Assembly: GCA_016550485.1 (NCBI GenBank)
Contig: JABXGV010000118.1
Location: 1 to 25,958 of the forward strand
Reading direction: 5' to 3'
Length of the DNA: 25,958 bases
Source: an archaeon
GTDB taxonomy: Archaea; Asgardarchaeota; Hermodarchaeia; Hermodarchaeales; Hermodarchaeaceae
Below are positions 1-7,523 of the stretch, piece by piece. A program made the translations under genes and the position numbers. The stretch's first letter is position 1; the number at the start of each line of letters is the position of its first letter. Under the pieces are notes generated by a model that did not search any database, was not told the origin of the DNA, and was given only the letters and a program-made list of their open reading frames with translations.

Positions 1-82
1 AAACGAACGCTTCATAGCTATGTTTTCTTCAACTGCAACCTTTTTTAATACCAATTTATGAGAAGAAGTCGAGGCGCTGGAT

Positions 83-1318
83 TTGATTCAGGTCGAATAT
101 GGAGAATTAGGAGCTTGGGTAACTGAGAGAACAGCAGATTTATTAGCGGATTATAGGTCCGATATCCTGCGCCCCATCGAGAAAATCAAACAAGCCCTAT
201 TAAAAATTGAAGAGAGTGCAGGACTTCTTTTAGAGGAAGTTGTTATTGACGGAGAGTTAACTGTACCAGGAGCTGCTTCTAAACTAGCAGAAACGCTGAG
301 AAGCCAAGGAGGCGACCTAGATTTCCCTGAAGAGCCTTCGTTTACATCCGTCCAAGACCTGCTGGAAAAGCTTGAGAGCTACCTGAAGGGAAGCCACGAA
401 GCCGGACGTCGCTACATTCCGAGGCTCCCCAAAGCGCATAAGAGAGCGATTAAAGAGTTGGACTACCAGATACGCATTATCAGTAATGCATACCTAAAAA
501 TCAAAAAGGTTTCAGAGAAGACAAAACTGCCTAAAGAGCTTGATTTACTTGCCCAAAAAGTAGGAGATTTAGAGGAGAAAGCCCAGCAGCTTCTCAAGAT
601 AAAAACTCAACTTGTAGAGTTAAGGGAAAGACAAGCTGAAACGACTGATAAGCTAGAAACTCAACAACAGGCTGTCGAACGTTTTCGTTCTGATTCGGGA
701 TTAAGCGAGATTGAAACTATTCGTCGTGAGATCGATTCGATTCGAATGCTTGTCACAAACCAGTTGAATTTCCTAAAGAAACCACTTAAGAAACTAAGTC
801 AAGCTGCAGGTTCCGCAGTTATGCTCTCCTCGACTGCTGTAGAGGGAGCCGATGCATATTCCTCAGATCCATGGCAAGCCTTCAGCCAAGACAGCGAAGA
901 GCTCTCGAAACTAAAGGCTTGTTTAACCGCTCTAAGCGAAGTAGTCCAAGCTGGCAAACTTAAATTCAAACAGAGTATCGACCGAAGAATAGTAGAACGC
1001 GAAGAGGAAATCTGCGGCAAAGCTTCCCTTGATGAAATGGCCCGACGTTACTCAAGTTTGATTGAAAGACAGAAGGAATTGCAGTCAAGCATCTCTACAG
1101 AAGAACAGCGGGATCTTCAAAGGGCGTTAGACAGGGCAAAATGGGAGCGCCGAGATGTTGAAGCGGAAATTGCTCACGGCGAAGAACAAAAAACAAGGTT
1201 AGCAAAGGCGCTGGTTTCTCTCAAACAAAAAGTGGAGAAAATAATTGCACGACTTGTAAAGGAAGAAATTGGCATAACGTTTCCCGAGGAAGTTCAATCC
1301 ATCATAGAGACTAGCTAG
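83..1318 (+). CDS. Long coiled-coil protein of unknown function (411 aa)
   Basis: I do not recognise a family. The protein is soluble, with no signal peptide or membrane segment. It is rich in Glu, Lys, Gln and Leu, and long heptad-like stretches span about residues 130-215 and 320-400, separated by a Ser/Ala-rich patch around 240-265. A TTG start is chosen because GAGG at 71-74 lies 8 nt upstream and an in-frame TGA at 59-61 rules out a longer protein. The gene stands alone: the next gene on the same strand starts about 80 nt after its stop. Coiled-coil proteins of this size can be structural or SMC-like scaffolds, but there is no ATPase motif and no ESCRT-III signature that I can point to. 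That it is a real gene is near certain; its function is unknown. Confidence 0.8.
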   Translation: MIQVEYGELGAWVTERTADLLADYRSDILRPIEKIKQALLKIEESAGLLLEEVVIDGELTVPGAASKLAETLRSQGGDLDFPEEPSFTSVQDLLEKLESYLKGSHEAGRRYIPRLPKAHKRAIKELDYQIRIISNAYLKIKKVSEKTKLPKELDLLAQKVGDLEEKAQQLLKIKTQLVELRERQAETTDKLETQQQAVERFRSDSGLSEIETIRREIDSIRMLVTNQLNFLKKPLKKLSQAAGSAVMLSSTAVEGADAYSSDPWQAFSQDSEELSKLKACLTALSEVVQAGKLKFKQSIDRRIVEREEEICGKASLDEMARRYSSLIERQKELQSSISTEEQRDLQRALDRAKWERRDVEAEIAHGEEQKTRLAKALVSLKQKVEKIIARLVKEEIGITFPEEVQSIIETS

Positions 1319-1395
1319 AGAGCAAAGGCTTCACAGAGTTATTGCGCAAAGGGTTTTTATTCGCAGATAAGTAAGTGAAATAGAGGATGTCACCA

Positions 1396-1674
1396 ATGGA
1401 AGCGGAATACCAGGCAATAACAGGACTTCATCTTCTTCCCCGGACTTCGTATCTTGTTGAACTGGGAAAGATTGGAGATCGTTGGGCTCTACGTGTTTTT
1501 CGAGGTAAAACAGAAATTGGAACAACTCCTCTCACGACTGATCTCAACCAAAACGAAATATTCAACGCCATCCAAACCAACATCACATGGATGCCAATGT
1601 TCTCTCCGCAGGATATGTTTAGTACCATTAGTAGATTAGTTCAGGAAGCCCGCTCAAAAACTAGTGGGCCTTAA
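1396..1674 (+). CDS. Small hypothetical protein (92 aa)
   Basis: This is a short soluble protein with no motif I recognise. The central part alternates hydrophobic and charged residues like a small beta-sheet domain (around VELGKIGDRWALRVFRGKTE), and the last 30 residues look helical. ATG at 1396 is preferred because AGAGG at 1382-1386 sits 9 nt upstream. An ATG at 1387, three codons earlier, would abut that site directly. It follows the coiled-coil gene on the same strand and could be co-transcribed with it. Overlapping reading frames on both strands look like shadows. It is probably a genuine lineage-specific gene. Confidence 0.55.
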   Translation: MEAEYQAITGLHLLPRTSYLVELGKIGDRWALRVFRGKTEIGTTPLTTDLNQNEIFNAIQTNITWMPMFSPQDMFSTISRLVQEARSKTSGP

Positions 1675-1713
1675 ACCTATTCTATTGTCGATGCACCATT
1701 TTTCCTAGCTTCA

Positions 1714-2934
1714 TTAATTCCCAAGAAATTGTTTAATCGCATTCAACGAACTTTCTAGTTTTACAGGTGGTGCAAGAAACACTAACCGAAAGTGTCCAGC
1801 GCCGAAAACTGGGTCAAACCCCGATCCAAATACAACAAGAACTCCTGTTTTTTTGAGTAACTCCATAACGAACTGCTCATCATTCTTCCATCGATTCTGT
1901 AAATCGATACTCGGAAAGATATAGAAAGCCCCTTCTGGTTTGGCTGCAGAGATAGCTTCTATTTCGTTGAGGCGTTTCCAGCAAAGGTCACGTCTTGTAC
2001 GGAGGCGCTTGACTACATCTTCTAGATATTTGTCTGGACCACGCAGTGCAGCGGCTGCAGCGTATTGCGCAGGTGCATTACAGCAAATGCGAATCCTAGC
2101 CTGTTTTAAAATATGTTCACGCAGTTCCGCTAACTCGCCGTTGGGGTGGTGAAAGTACATATACCCAACTCGCCACCCAGGAACCAAGTAAACCTTGGAA
2201 AGCCCATTGAATCCGATTACTGGTACGTCTTTCGCAAGAGCAGCTGTGCTGGTAAGCTTTTGACCGTATGTTATCCTATCGTAAACCTCATCGGAGATAA
2301 GAGGAATACCATGTTCTCCAGCCAAATCAATGAGACTTTGGACTGTCTTCGGATCATAAAGCGCACCTGTCGGATTATTCGGGTTTATTAGGACTATTGC
2401 AGCGGTTTTATCATTTATTTTTGCACGTAAATCTTCGATATCAGGGCGCCATCCCTCTTCCTCAATACAATGATAAGTTCGAGGAGTGCCACCGAAAAAG
2501 CGGACAAAAGCAATGTACGGAGGATAAGCTGGTCCAGGCAACAACACTTCAGATCCTGGATGTACTAGGGCCGCCATCATCATTTGAATTCCTTCTGATA
2601 TACCAGCTGTGGCAATGACCTCATTTGAAACGATTTTAACTTGGTTGATTTTACGTTCCTTCTCAACAACTGCTTCACGAAATTCGGGAACCCCTGCCGA
2701 AGCGGAGTATCCATTCAGTCCCTTGCGTGCAGCTTCACAGAATGCATCAACGATGTGAGGAGGAGTTTGAAAGTCGTAAACCAACGGATCACCAATGTTT
2801 AGATAGGTTATGGCTCTGCCCTTTGCTTCTAGCAGTTTGGCGGCCACAACCACATCTCTAATCGCATAGGAAATCGTGCGAGTTCGCTGGGTAACGAGGT
2901 TTTGACGAAGATGTTGTTTCGTTATCACTGCCAC
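1714..2934 (-). CDS. Class I/II pyridoxal-phosphate aminotransferase (alanine/aspartate type)
   Basis: This PLP-dependent aminotransferase transfers an amino group between an amino acid and a 2-oxo acid in the cytosol. The 406 residues show the fold-type I landmarks in order: NPNNPTG at 184-190, SDEVYD at 214-219 (Asp215 and Tyr218 contact the cofactor), the Schiff-base lysine in GLSK (Lys247), and the phosphate-binding arginine region PGWRVGY at 252-258. Overall it resembles archaeal alanine- or aspartate-type aminotransferases related to AlaA; the substrate cannot be fixed from sequence. The start is GTG. A TATA-like box centred about 28 nt upstream suggests a leaderless or nearly leaderless transcript. 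A second GTG two codons in is a possible alternative start. The gene stands alone, convergent with the preceding small gene. Confidence 0.93.
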   Translation of the reverse strand: MAVITKQHLRQNLVTQRTRTISYAIRDVVVAAKLLEAKGRAITYLNIGDPLVYDFQTPPHIVDAFCEAARKGLNGYSASAGVPEFREAVVEKERKINQVKIVSNEVIATAGISEGIQMMMAALVHPGSEVLLPGPAYPPYIAFVRFFGGTPRTYHCIEEEGWRPDIEDLRAKINDKTAAIVLINPNNPTGALYDPKTVQSLIDLAGEHGIPLISDEVYDRITYGQKLTSTAALAKDVPVIGFNGLSKVYLVPGWRVGYMYFHHPNGELAELREHILKQARIRICCNAPAQYAAAAALRGPDKYLEDVVKRLRTRRDLCWKRLNEIEAISAAKPEGAFYIFPSIDLQNRWKNDEQFVMELLKKTGVLVVFGSGFDPVFGAGHFRLVFLAPPVKLESSLNAIKQFLGN

Positions 2935-2958
2935 CTCGGTTATGTTTTACTCGTCTAG

Positions 2959-2968
2959 CATATAATAA
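2959..2968 (-). promoter_or_regulatory. TATA box for the aminotransferase gene
   Basis: On the minus strand this reads TTATTATATG and is centred about 28 nt upstream of the GTG start. That is the spacing expected for an archaeal TATA box feeding a leaderless transcript. Confidence 0.45.
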
Positions 2969-3058
2969 GCATTAGTATTGTTCGCTAACTCGTAGACTGA
3001 GTAGAAAGAGGTTCTAGCCAAAAATCAGTTGACTTATTCTTTACAATTCATGTGAAGA

Positions 3059-3298
3059 TCAGCGTCGAATCTTTTTCCACTGCTTATAGGCTAGCTTTAC
3101 ATCCTTTCGGGTTACGGTCTTTCGTCCTGCGAACTCGGATAATTCCTTAGCGATTGCTGCAATCTCGATTCCTAGCTCTTCAAGAACTTCACCAAGTTCA
3201 CCAGCAGCTTGTTCACTTACCCTTTCAGCGCCTGCTCTGCGGATAAGCCGGTCGATTGGAGCAAGAGGGATAATTCTGGTTGATTTTTCTCTAGGCAT
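3059..3298 (-). CDS. Archaeal histone
   Basis: This is a single histone-fold DNA-packaging protein of 79 residues. It aligns along its length with HMfB-type histones: the N-terminal PLAPIDRLIRRAGAERVS segment, a central long helix with LEELGIEIAAIAKELSEFAG, then the RKTVTRKDVKLAYKQ loop and final helix. Such proteins dimerise and can stack on DNA. It is slightly longer than the usual 66-70 residues: a short basic N-terminal extension (MPREKSTR) and a basic C-terminal end (KKIRR) stick out of the core fold. The ATG start has no obvious Shine-Dalgarno sequence, while an A/T-rich TATA-like stretch about 20-25 nt upstream suggests a leaderless mRNA. The gene appears monocistronic. Confidence 0.96.
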   Translation of the reverse strand: MPREKSTRIIPLAPIDRLIRRAGAERVSEQAAGELGEVLEELGIEIAAIAKELSEFAGRKTVTRKDVKLAYKQWKKIRR

Positions 3299-3421
3299 CG
3301 ATTCACTATCCAGTTTTTAATGAAAAGGGATAACTAATGCTACTTAAGCTTTTACGCAGTGTAGAGCTCATAGAATTCTTTGAGCGCCTCGGAGAATAGG
3401 CGAGATGGAAAATGGGCGCCA

Positions 3422-3814
3422 TTAAGTCGATTGTCCATCTTCCATTTCTCCTTGAGCTGTATTTGGAGAGAACACTGGCGGGACATCCACTTGTTGAATG
3501 AATTCACGAACTGCCTCCATCCATTCAATCCCCAGCCTCCACGACGTTATCCCCTCATTTGACTTCTGAACCATTTCTTCAAGGAATTCTCTCCCTAAAA
3601 GCTCCTGCATGCGTATTAGAATAGTGCCAACAGTCACTATGCCAATAATGGGATTCCGCATACGGGCGCGACGCGCAAGCTCTGTAGTCGAATGCCATAA
3701 GCCATCCACTAAGCAGCTCAGGAGCTCTTTCTTAACTAAATCCAGCTTAATCATCTGGCGTAGAAGCACAACCTTAGATTCTTTGCCAGAAGATTCAGAC
3801 GTAAACGGGTCCAC
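3422..3814 (-). CDS. Small winged-helix-like hypothetical protein (130 aa)
   Basis: I do not recognise the exact family. Residues about 20-100 look like a winged-helix fold: IKLDLVKKELLSCLVDGLWH, then STTELARRARM as the probable second helix and a recognition-helix-like segment before the ITSWRLG strand. This is the layout of small archaeal transcription regulators, but DNA binding is inferred. The GTG start is supported by GGGAGG located 9 nt upstream on the minus strand. It lies upstream of the histone gene in the same orientation with a 120-nt gap, so co-transcription is possible but not shown. Confidence 0.6.
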   Translation of the reverse strand: MDPFTSESSGKESKVVLLRQMIKLDLVKKELLSCLVDGLWHSTTELARRARMRNPIIGIVTVGTILIRMQELLGREFLEEMVQKSNEGITSWRLGIEWMEAVREFIQQVDVPPVFSPNTAQGEMEDGQST

Positions 3815-3964
3815 GGAAGAGCCCTCCCTTTGACAATGAGCCGCAGAGGTTATTAACTCTTTAGGAGGAGAAAAGGCAGTTACCTCAACTTAGAAGACGA
3901 ATCGCTAATCTTTAGGCTGGAATAGGCAATCTTTCCCTTAACGATAACTTGAATAACCATTGAA

Positions 3965-4759
3965 GTGAAGAGCGACAAGTATGTTATGACACCACAGAGA
4001 AGACAAGCTAGAGAAGATGTTTGGCCTGAGAGAAGTGATTCACTTCTTGAGAAGCTGTTTGAACAGAACGTGCTCCCTCGATTTCCCGAATTAAAGCGAG
4101 ACGAGTTCCGTCTTATTTTCGGGGTCACTAAGAAGGGCACACTAGCTCAGGTATCCACATGGCGCATTCGAAGACGCGGGCGGACAATTAAACGCTTCCA
4201 TCTGGTCACGGTGAACACCCACCAAGCCGATTGGGGGCAATCAGAAATAGAAGCTCTTATTGCACATGAACTTGGGCACCTAGTGAATGATATTACAGGT
4301 ATCCGACCAAAAACGTGGGAGGAGCAAGAGCTGGCTGCGACAAGCCAAGCGGTTGCACGCGGCTTCATAATCGGGTTTAAACAGATTTTTCAACGACTCT
4401 GCAAAACGCCTTGCTGGGAAAAAATCGAAACATCCCCAGAGGGTAGAATACTACTAAAAGGGCGAAATCTGGGAGGGCTCTACTGTAATTGTGTTGGAGG
4501 GGACGGGATATTCAAAGCTTACTGCCCTTTTGCTGATGATTTTATAGGACTGATGTTGTCGAAGCCTACACTGATGCGGCGCATAAAAGGAATACAAGGA
4601 ATTTGTGTGTTGTGTAAACGCGCACTGAAGAAGAAAATTCCTGCATTCCAGTGTAGTTCCTGTGGGATGCTTTACCACCAAGATTGTCTACATTCGTACT
4701 TGAAAGGCGCATACCACGTATGTCCTTCATGCCGACTCCCCCTGTTATCTACACAGTAA
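3965..4759 (+). CDS. Zinc metallopeptidase (HELGH) with C-terminal RING/PHD-type zinc finger
   Basis: This is a two-part protein of 264 residues. The N-terminal part carries a gluzincin-type active site, IAHELGH, with zinc ligands His101 and His105 and catalytic Glu102. A downstream acidic helix (EEQE, 119-122) probably gives the third ligand, as in M48-like or ImmA/IrrE-like peptidases. Cysteines 174, 176 and 187 may bind another metal. The C-terminal 50 residues form a treble-clef finger with ligands Cys214, Cys217, Cys230, Cys233, His238, Cys241, Cys253 and Cys256. The order is C4-H-C3, with spacing closer to PHD or variant RING fingers than to classical RING-HC. There is no membrane segment or signal peptide. 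A GTG start is used; ATG at codon 8 is possible. RING-like fingers suggest a ubiquitin-type connection, known in Asgard archaea, but no ubiquitin or E2 gene is nearby. Confidence 0.82.
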   Translation: MKSDKYVMTPQRRQAREDVWPERSDSLLEKLFEQNVLPRFPELKRDEFRLIFGVTKKGTLAQVSTWRIRRRGRTIKRFHLVTVNTHQADWGQSEIEALIAHELGHLVNDITGIRPKTWEEQELAATSQAVARGFIIGFKQIFQRLCKTPCWEKIETSPEGRILLKGRNLGGLYCNCVGGDGIFKAYCPFADDFIGLMLSKPTLMRRIKGIQGICVLCKRALKKKIPAFQCSSCGMLYHQDCLHSYLKGAYHVCPSCRLPLLSTQ

Positions 4760-4828
4760 GTGGATGTGTCAATTTGCCGAAAATCTTTATAGCTGCAGGT
4801 TCATCATCATCATCCTTCGTGAATCCCC

Positions 4829-5701
4829 ATGTCAGTTCCGCTTGTTCCCTTATTGATGTTAGCGCTCCTACAAGGAGTGATGGAATATCTTCCCATCAGC
4901 TCTGAAGGGCAACTTGTTTTAGTTGCGTGGAATGTTTTTAGAATTGCACCGGATACAGCCCTAACCCTTGCATTTTGGTTGCATCTCGGAACCGCAATAG
5001 CAATAGTTCTCTTTTACCGAAATGACATATTTGGACCTCTATTCCAGAGTATTCACACAGATAATCCTTCAGCGCAATCAGAACACATTGAATCCAAGAA
5101 AATATTTGGTCCGTTATTCTGGTTTGTCATCGTTGGAACCTTGGGGACAGTTCTGGTCGCCCTGCCGCTGTATTTCATGCTCCAAGTGTTTGTTACCCAG
5201 CAATGGGAACTATTAGGCGAAACTGTGTCTCTGACGGTAGGTGTCTTATTACTTTTCACAGGTGTGATTCTTTATTTCCAGCGTGGTGCGGGAGGAACGC
5301 AACTTCTCGGAAACCTATCTTTACTGGAGGCTTTTATCTTAGGAATCGTGCAGGGTTTTGCGGTGCTCCCAGGGATAAGTAGATCAGGAATGACGCTAAC
5401 CTGGCTCTTGTTACGGGGTGTTGAGAGAACAGAGTCCTTACGACTGAGTTTTCTGTTAAGTGTACCAGCAACGTTTGGGCTAGTAGGCCTTGATTTTCTT
5501 CTAGGAGAGTTTTATTGGCTATCTCTTCCCGCATTAGCAATAATAGTGCTTGTCCCCTTGGTCGTGGGAATTGGCACTCTCACAGCTCTGCGCCAAACTG
5601 CACTACGGGCGCCCTTTTGGGCCTTTTGCCTCGCCATAGGACTTGTCGTGACAATACTGGAAGTACCAGCGATACTTGCGCTAGCTGCGGCAGCATCCTG
5701 A
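4829..5701 (+). CDS. uppP: UppP/BacA-family undecaprenyl-diphosphatase-like membrane protein
   Basis: This polytopic membrane protein of 290 residues belongs to the BacA/UppP family, which dephosphorylates polyprenyl diphosphate so the lipid carrier can be reused for glycan assembly. In archaea the substrate is probably a dolichol-type carrier. Both family motifs are present: QGVMEYLPISSEGQ at 15-28 and PGISRSGMT in the second half, with the invariant Glu19, Ser and Arg residues. Family members usually have His in the first motif (SSTGH); here Gln28 replaces it, a variant I believe also occurs in other archaea. About eight hydrophobic segments are visible. A TATA-like CTTTATAG near 4785-4792 lies upstream. 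The gene ends 89 nt before the PhoU-like gene on the same strand. Confidence 0.88.
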   Translation: MSVPLVPLLMLALLQGVMEYLPISSEGQLVLVAWNVFRIAPDTALTLAFWLHLGTAIAIVLFYRNDIFGPLFQSIHTDNPSAQSEHIESKKIFGPLFWFVIVGTLGTVLVALPLYFMLQVFVTQQWELLGETVSLTVGVLLLFTGVILYFQRGAGGTQLLGNLSLLEAFILGIVQGFAVLPGISRSGMTLTWLLLRGVERTESLRLSFLLSVPATFGLVGLDFLLGEFYWLSLPALAIIVLVPLVVGIGTLTALRQTALRAPFWAFCLAIGLVVTILEVPAILALAAAAS

Positions 5702-5790
5702 TGATAGTACTACAATCAAAGAAAGTGGATTTCCGTTAGCCTTTAATAGAAGACCGCTGACCGTCACAGCGTCTATGGGGTAAGGTTAAT

Positions 5791-6444
5791 TTGACGCTTG
5801 AAATAACTGGAAACCGAGCCGAAAATAAGGCGATAGGTATCGCACAGGATCATGCCGGCGTAGTCCTGCAAGCTGCTAAGACACTCCGAATGATGATTGA
5901 GGACTGGATGGATGGACAAAAGGAGCGACAAAAGGAGCTCTTTAACAAGCTAGCTCAGTTAGAACGAGAAGCAGACAGTATCAAACGTAGCCTACTTGAT
6001 GAGCTTTCCGTTTCTGAAACAATGCTACGCCGTAGCGATTTCTTCCGGCTAGCCATGACAACCGATGATATAGCGGACATATGCGAAGCAACTGCTTGGG
6101 ACCTAACAGGGCTTGAGGATTACCAACCAGACACAAAAATAAAAAACCAAATCAAAACAATGCTTGACGCAATCGATGACGCAATTACAAACATGCGCCA
6201 AGCAATCCTTCTTCTCGCTCAGAATTCATCAAAAGCGATAGAGCTAGCTATGGAAGTCGATGCAGCAGAACGAGCTGTCGATGAGGGGCATAGGAGGATT
6301 TTACAAGCGCTTTACAGGTCGAAGCTAGATATTCTTGTTTTGCTAAGATTGAAAGATCTTACTCAACACCTTGAAGAAATAGCGGACGCAGCCGAAGATG
6401 CAGCAGATGCCATTCGCATCATCGCTGTTGCGCGCGGGCATTAA
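5791..6444 (+). CDS. DUF47/PhoU-like protein (putative phosphate transport regulator)
   Basis: This all-helical cytoplasmic protein of 217 residues is of the DUF47 (PhoU-like) family. The signatures are LEREADSIKRSLLDEL near residue 55, TTDDIADICEATAWDL near 90 and the C-terminal LEEIADAAEDAADAIRIIAV. The acidic EADxxxR and ExxD repeats coordinate metal clusters in the structurally known members. Family members usually neighbour and modulate Pit-type phosphate transporters. No Pit gene is visible here; the upstream neighbour is the UppP-like phosphatase, which releases phosphate at the membrane. The start is TTG, with a weak purine-rich site (GGGGTAAGG) upstream. Confidence 0.88.
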   Translation: MTLEITGNRAENKAIGIAQDHAGVVLQAAKTLRMMIEDWMDGQKERQKELFNKLAQLEREADSIKRSLLDELSVSETMLRRSDFFRLAMTTDDIADICEATAWDLTGLEDYQPDTKIKNQIKTMLDAIDDAITNMRQAILLLAQNSSKAIELAMEVDAAERAVDEGHRRILQALYRSKLDILVLLRLKDLTQHLEEIADAAEDAADAIRIIAVARGH

Positions 6445-6471
6445 GGGCTCTAGGGCAGCAAACCAGCAGCC

Positions 6472-7047
6472 ATGTACGAGCGAAACTACATGACACCAAA
6501 ACAACAGATTCCTGCCCAGATTATTGAAAATATGGTCGTAATCTGGAACCCCGAAGAGGGGTCACGGCTCTATGCCAAAGGCTTTTTCGGCAAACCTCTG
6601 GGAATCCGAAAGCCAAAAACTACCGAGTTTGATCGCCCTTCTCAACTATCCTTTTTCGAAGCACTCTACCTGTTCAACAAAGGTTTACTCCGAGTCTATT
6701 TGAAGGATTTATCGGAATCCCTCACGAAGAAAGAACTAGTAGAAATTGCCGAGAGCCATCATGTCAACTTTTCACAGAAATACCAAGTCTATGAAGACCT
6801 CAGGAACCGCGGCTTCATAGTAAGACCCGGTCTTAAATTCGGTGCAGACTTTGCGGTCTACAAGCAGGGCCCTGGTATCGACCATTCACTCTTCATAATC
6901 CAAGTAGTAGCTAACTCTGACGAAATATCAGCGATAGAAGTTGTCCGTGCTGGACGGCTCGCTACCTCCGTTCGAAAAAGATTCGTTCTCGCGACTCCCA
7001 GAAAGGGAAAGACCCAATACTTTGTCTTTTCTTGGATGAAGCCCTGA
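6472..7047 (+). CDS. endA: tRNA-intron endonuclease
   Basis: EndA excises introns from pre-tRNA (and pre-rRNA) at bulge-helix-bulge structures, leaving 2',3'-cyclic phosphate ends. The 191 residues fit a single-unit subunit of the homotetrameric type. The C-terminal nuclease domain keeps the catalytic triad: Tyr130 in GADFAVY, His138 in IDHS and Lys169 in SVRKRFVLA. YEDLRNRGFIVRPGLKFGADF at 107-127 is the family's most conserved stretch. The N-terminal half holds the small alpha/beta domain. ATG at 6472 is used; an in-frame ATG at 6490 is an equally plausible start. The gene starts 28 nt after the DUF47 gene and may share its transcript. No intron-bearing tRNA gene was noticed in the window. 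Confidence 0.95.
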   Translation: MYERNYMTPKQQIPAQIIENMVVIWNPEEGSRLYAKGFFGKPLGIRKPKTTEFDRPSQLSFFEALYLFNKGLLRVYLKDLSESLTKKELVEIAESHHVNFSQKYQVYEDLRNRGFIVRPGLKFGADFAVYKQGPGIDHSLFIIQVVANSDEISAIEVVRAGRLATSVRKRFVLATPRKGKTQYFVFSWMKP

Positions 7048-7140
7048 ACGAGGTTTATCAATTTATTTCCGAATTAATTACCAAACCTTTAACTCTCTTC
7101 GAATACCAGATAATAGCTGTAAAGAACAGGGTGTCCAAAG

Positions 7141-7464
7141 ATGAGTAAACAAGAGAATGCAGCAAAGATATTAGGGATACTAGAAGAGGCCTGGAAGGCA
7201 AAGTCAGCGACCTTCCTCACCGATGATTACCTCTATATACTCGTCAATAAAGGACCCGGTAAATGGCAGGAAACAAGCTTTGTATTCGCTGACGGCAGCC
7301 TACAAATCCGTGAACTCGAGTCAGAGAAGGCGCTGATGTTCCTCATTGAAGAGATAACAACTGGATTAGCTGGTTCTCTTGACGCAGGAAAAGATTACAT
7401 TATCGTCTCAAATCCCGCAAGCCAAGCAAAGGTCACTGAACGAATTAAAGCACTAGCTAGCTAA
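7141..7464 (+). CDS. Small hypothetical protein (107 aa)
   Basis: I do not recognise it. The sequence alternates helix and strand as a compact alpha/beta domain: an N-terminal amphipathic helix (AAKILGILEEAWKAK), then strands around TFLTDDYLYILVN and SFVFADGSLQIREL, then helices to the C-terminus. There is no cysteine cluster, membrane segment or catalytic motif. AGGGTG lies 7 nt upstream of the ATG and supports the start. It follows endA after 93 nt and probably has its own promoter (CCTTTAACTC near 7084). Confidence 0.65.
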   Translation: MSKQENAAKILGILEEAWKAKSATFLTDDYLYILVNKGPGKWQETSFVFADGSLQIRELESEKALMFLIEEITTGLAGSLDAGKDYIIVSNPASQAKVTERIKALAS

Positions 7465-7523
7465 ACCACACCAGCTGCAGCCACCAATTCTGCCTGTTAA
7501 TACAGCAGCCCCAACGATGTTTC

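Noticed and set aside
3385..3402. Inverted repeat CGCCT/AGGCG as a terminator downstream of the small winged-helix gene
   Set aside because: The stem is only 5 bp and no U-rich run follows it on the minus strand, so it is too weak to call.
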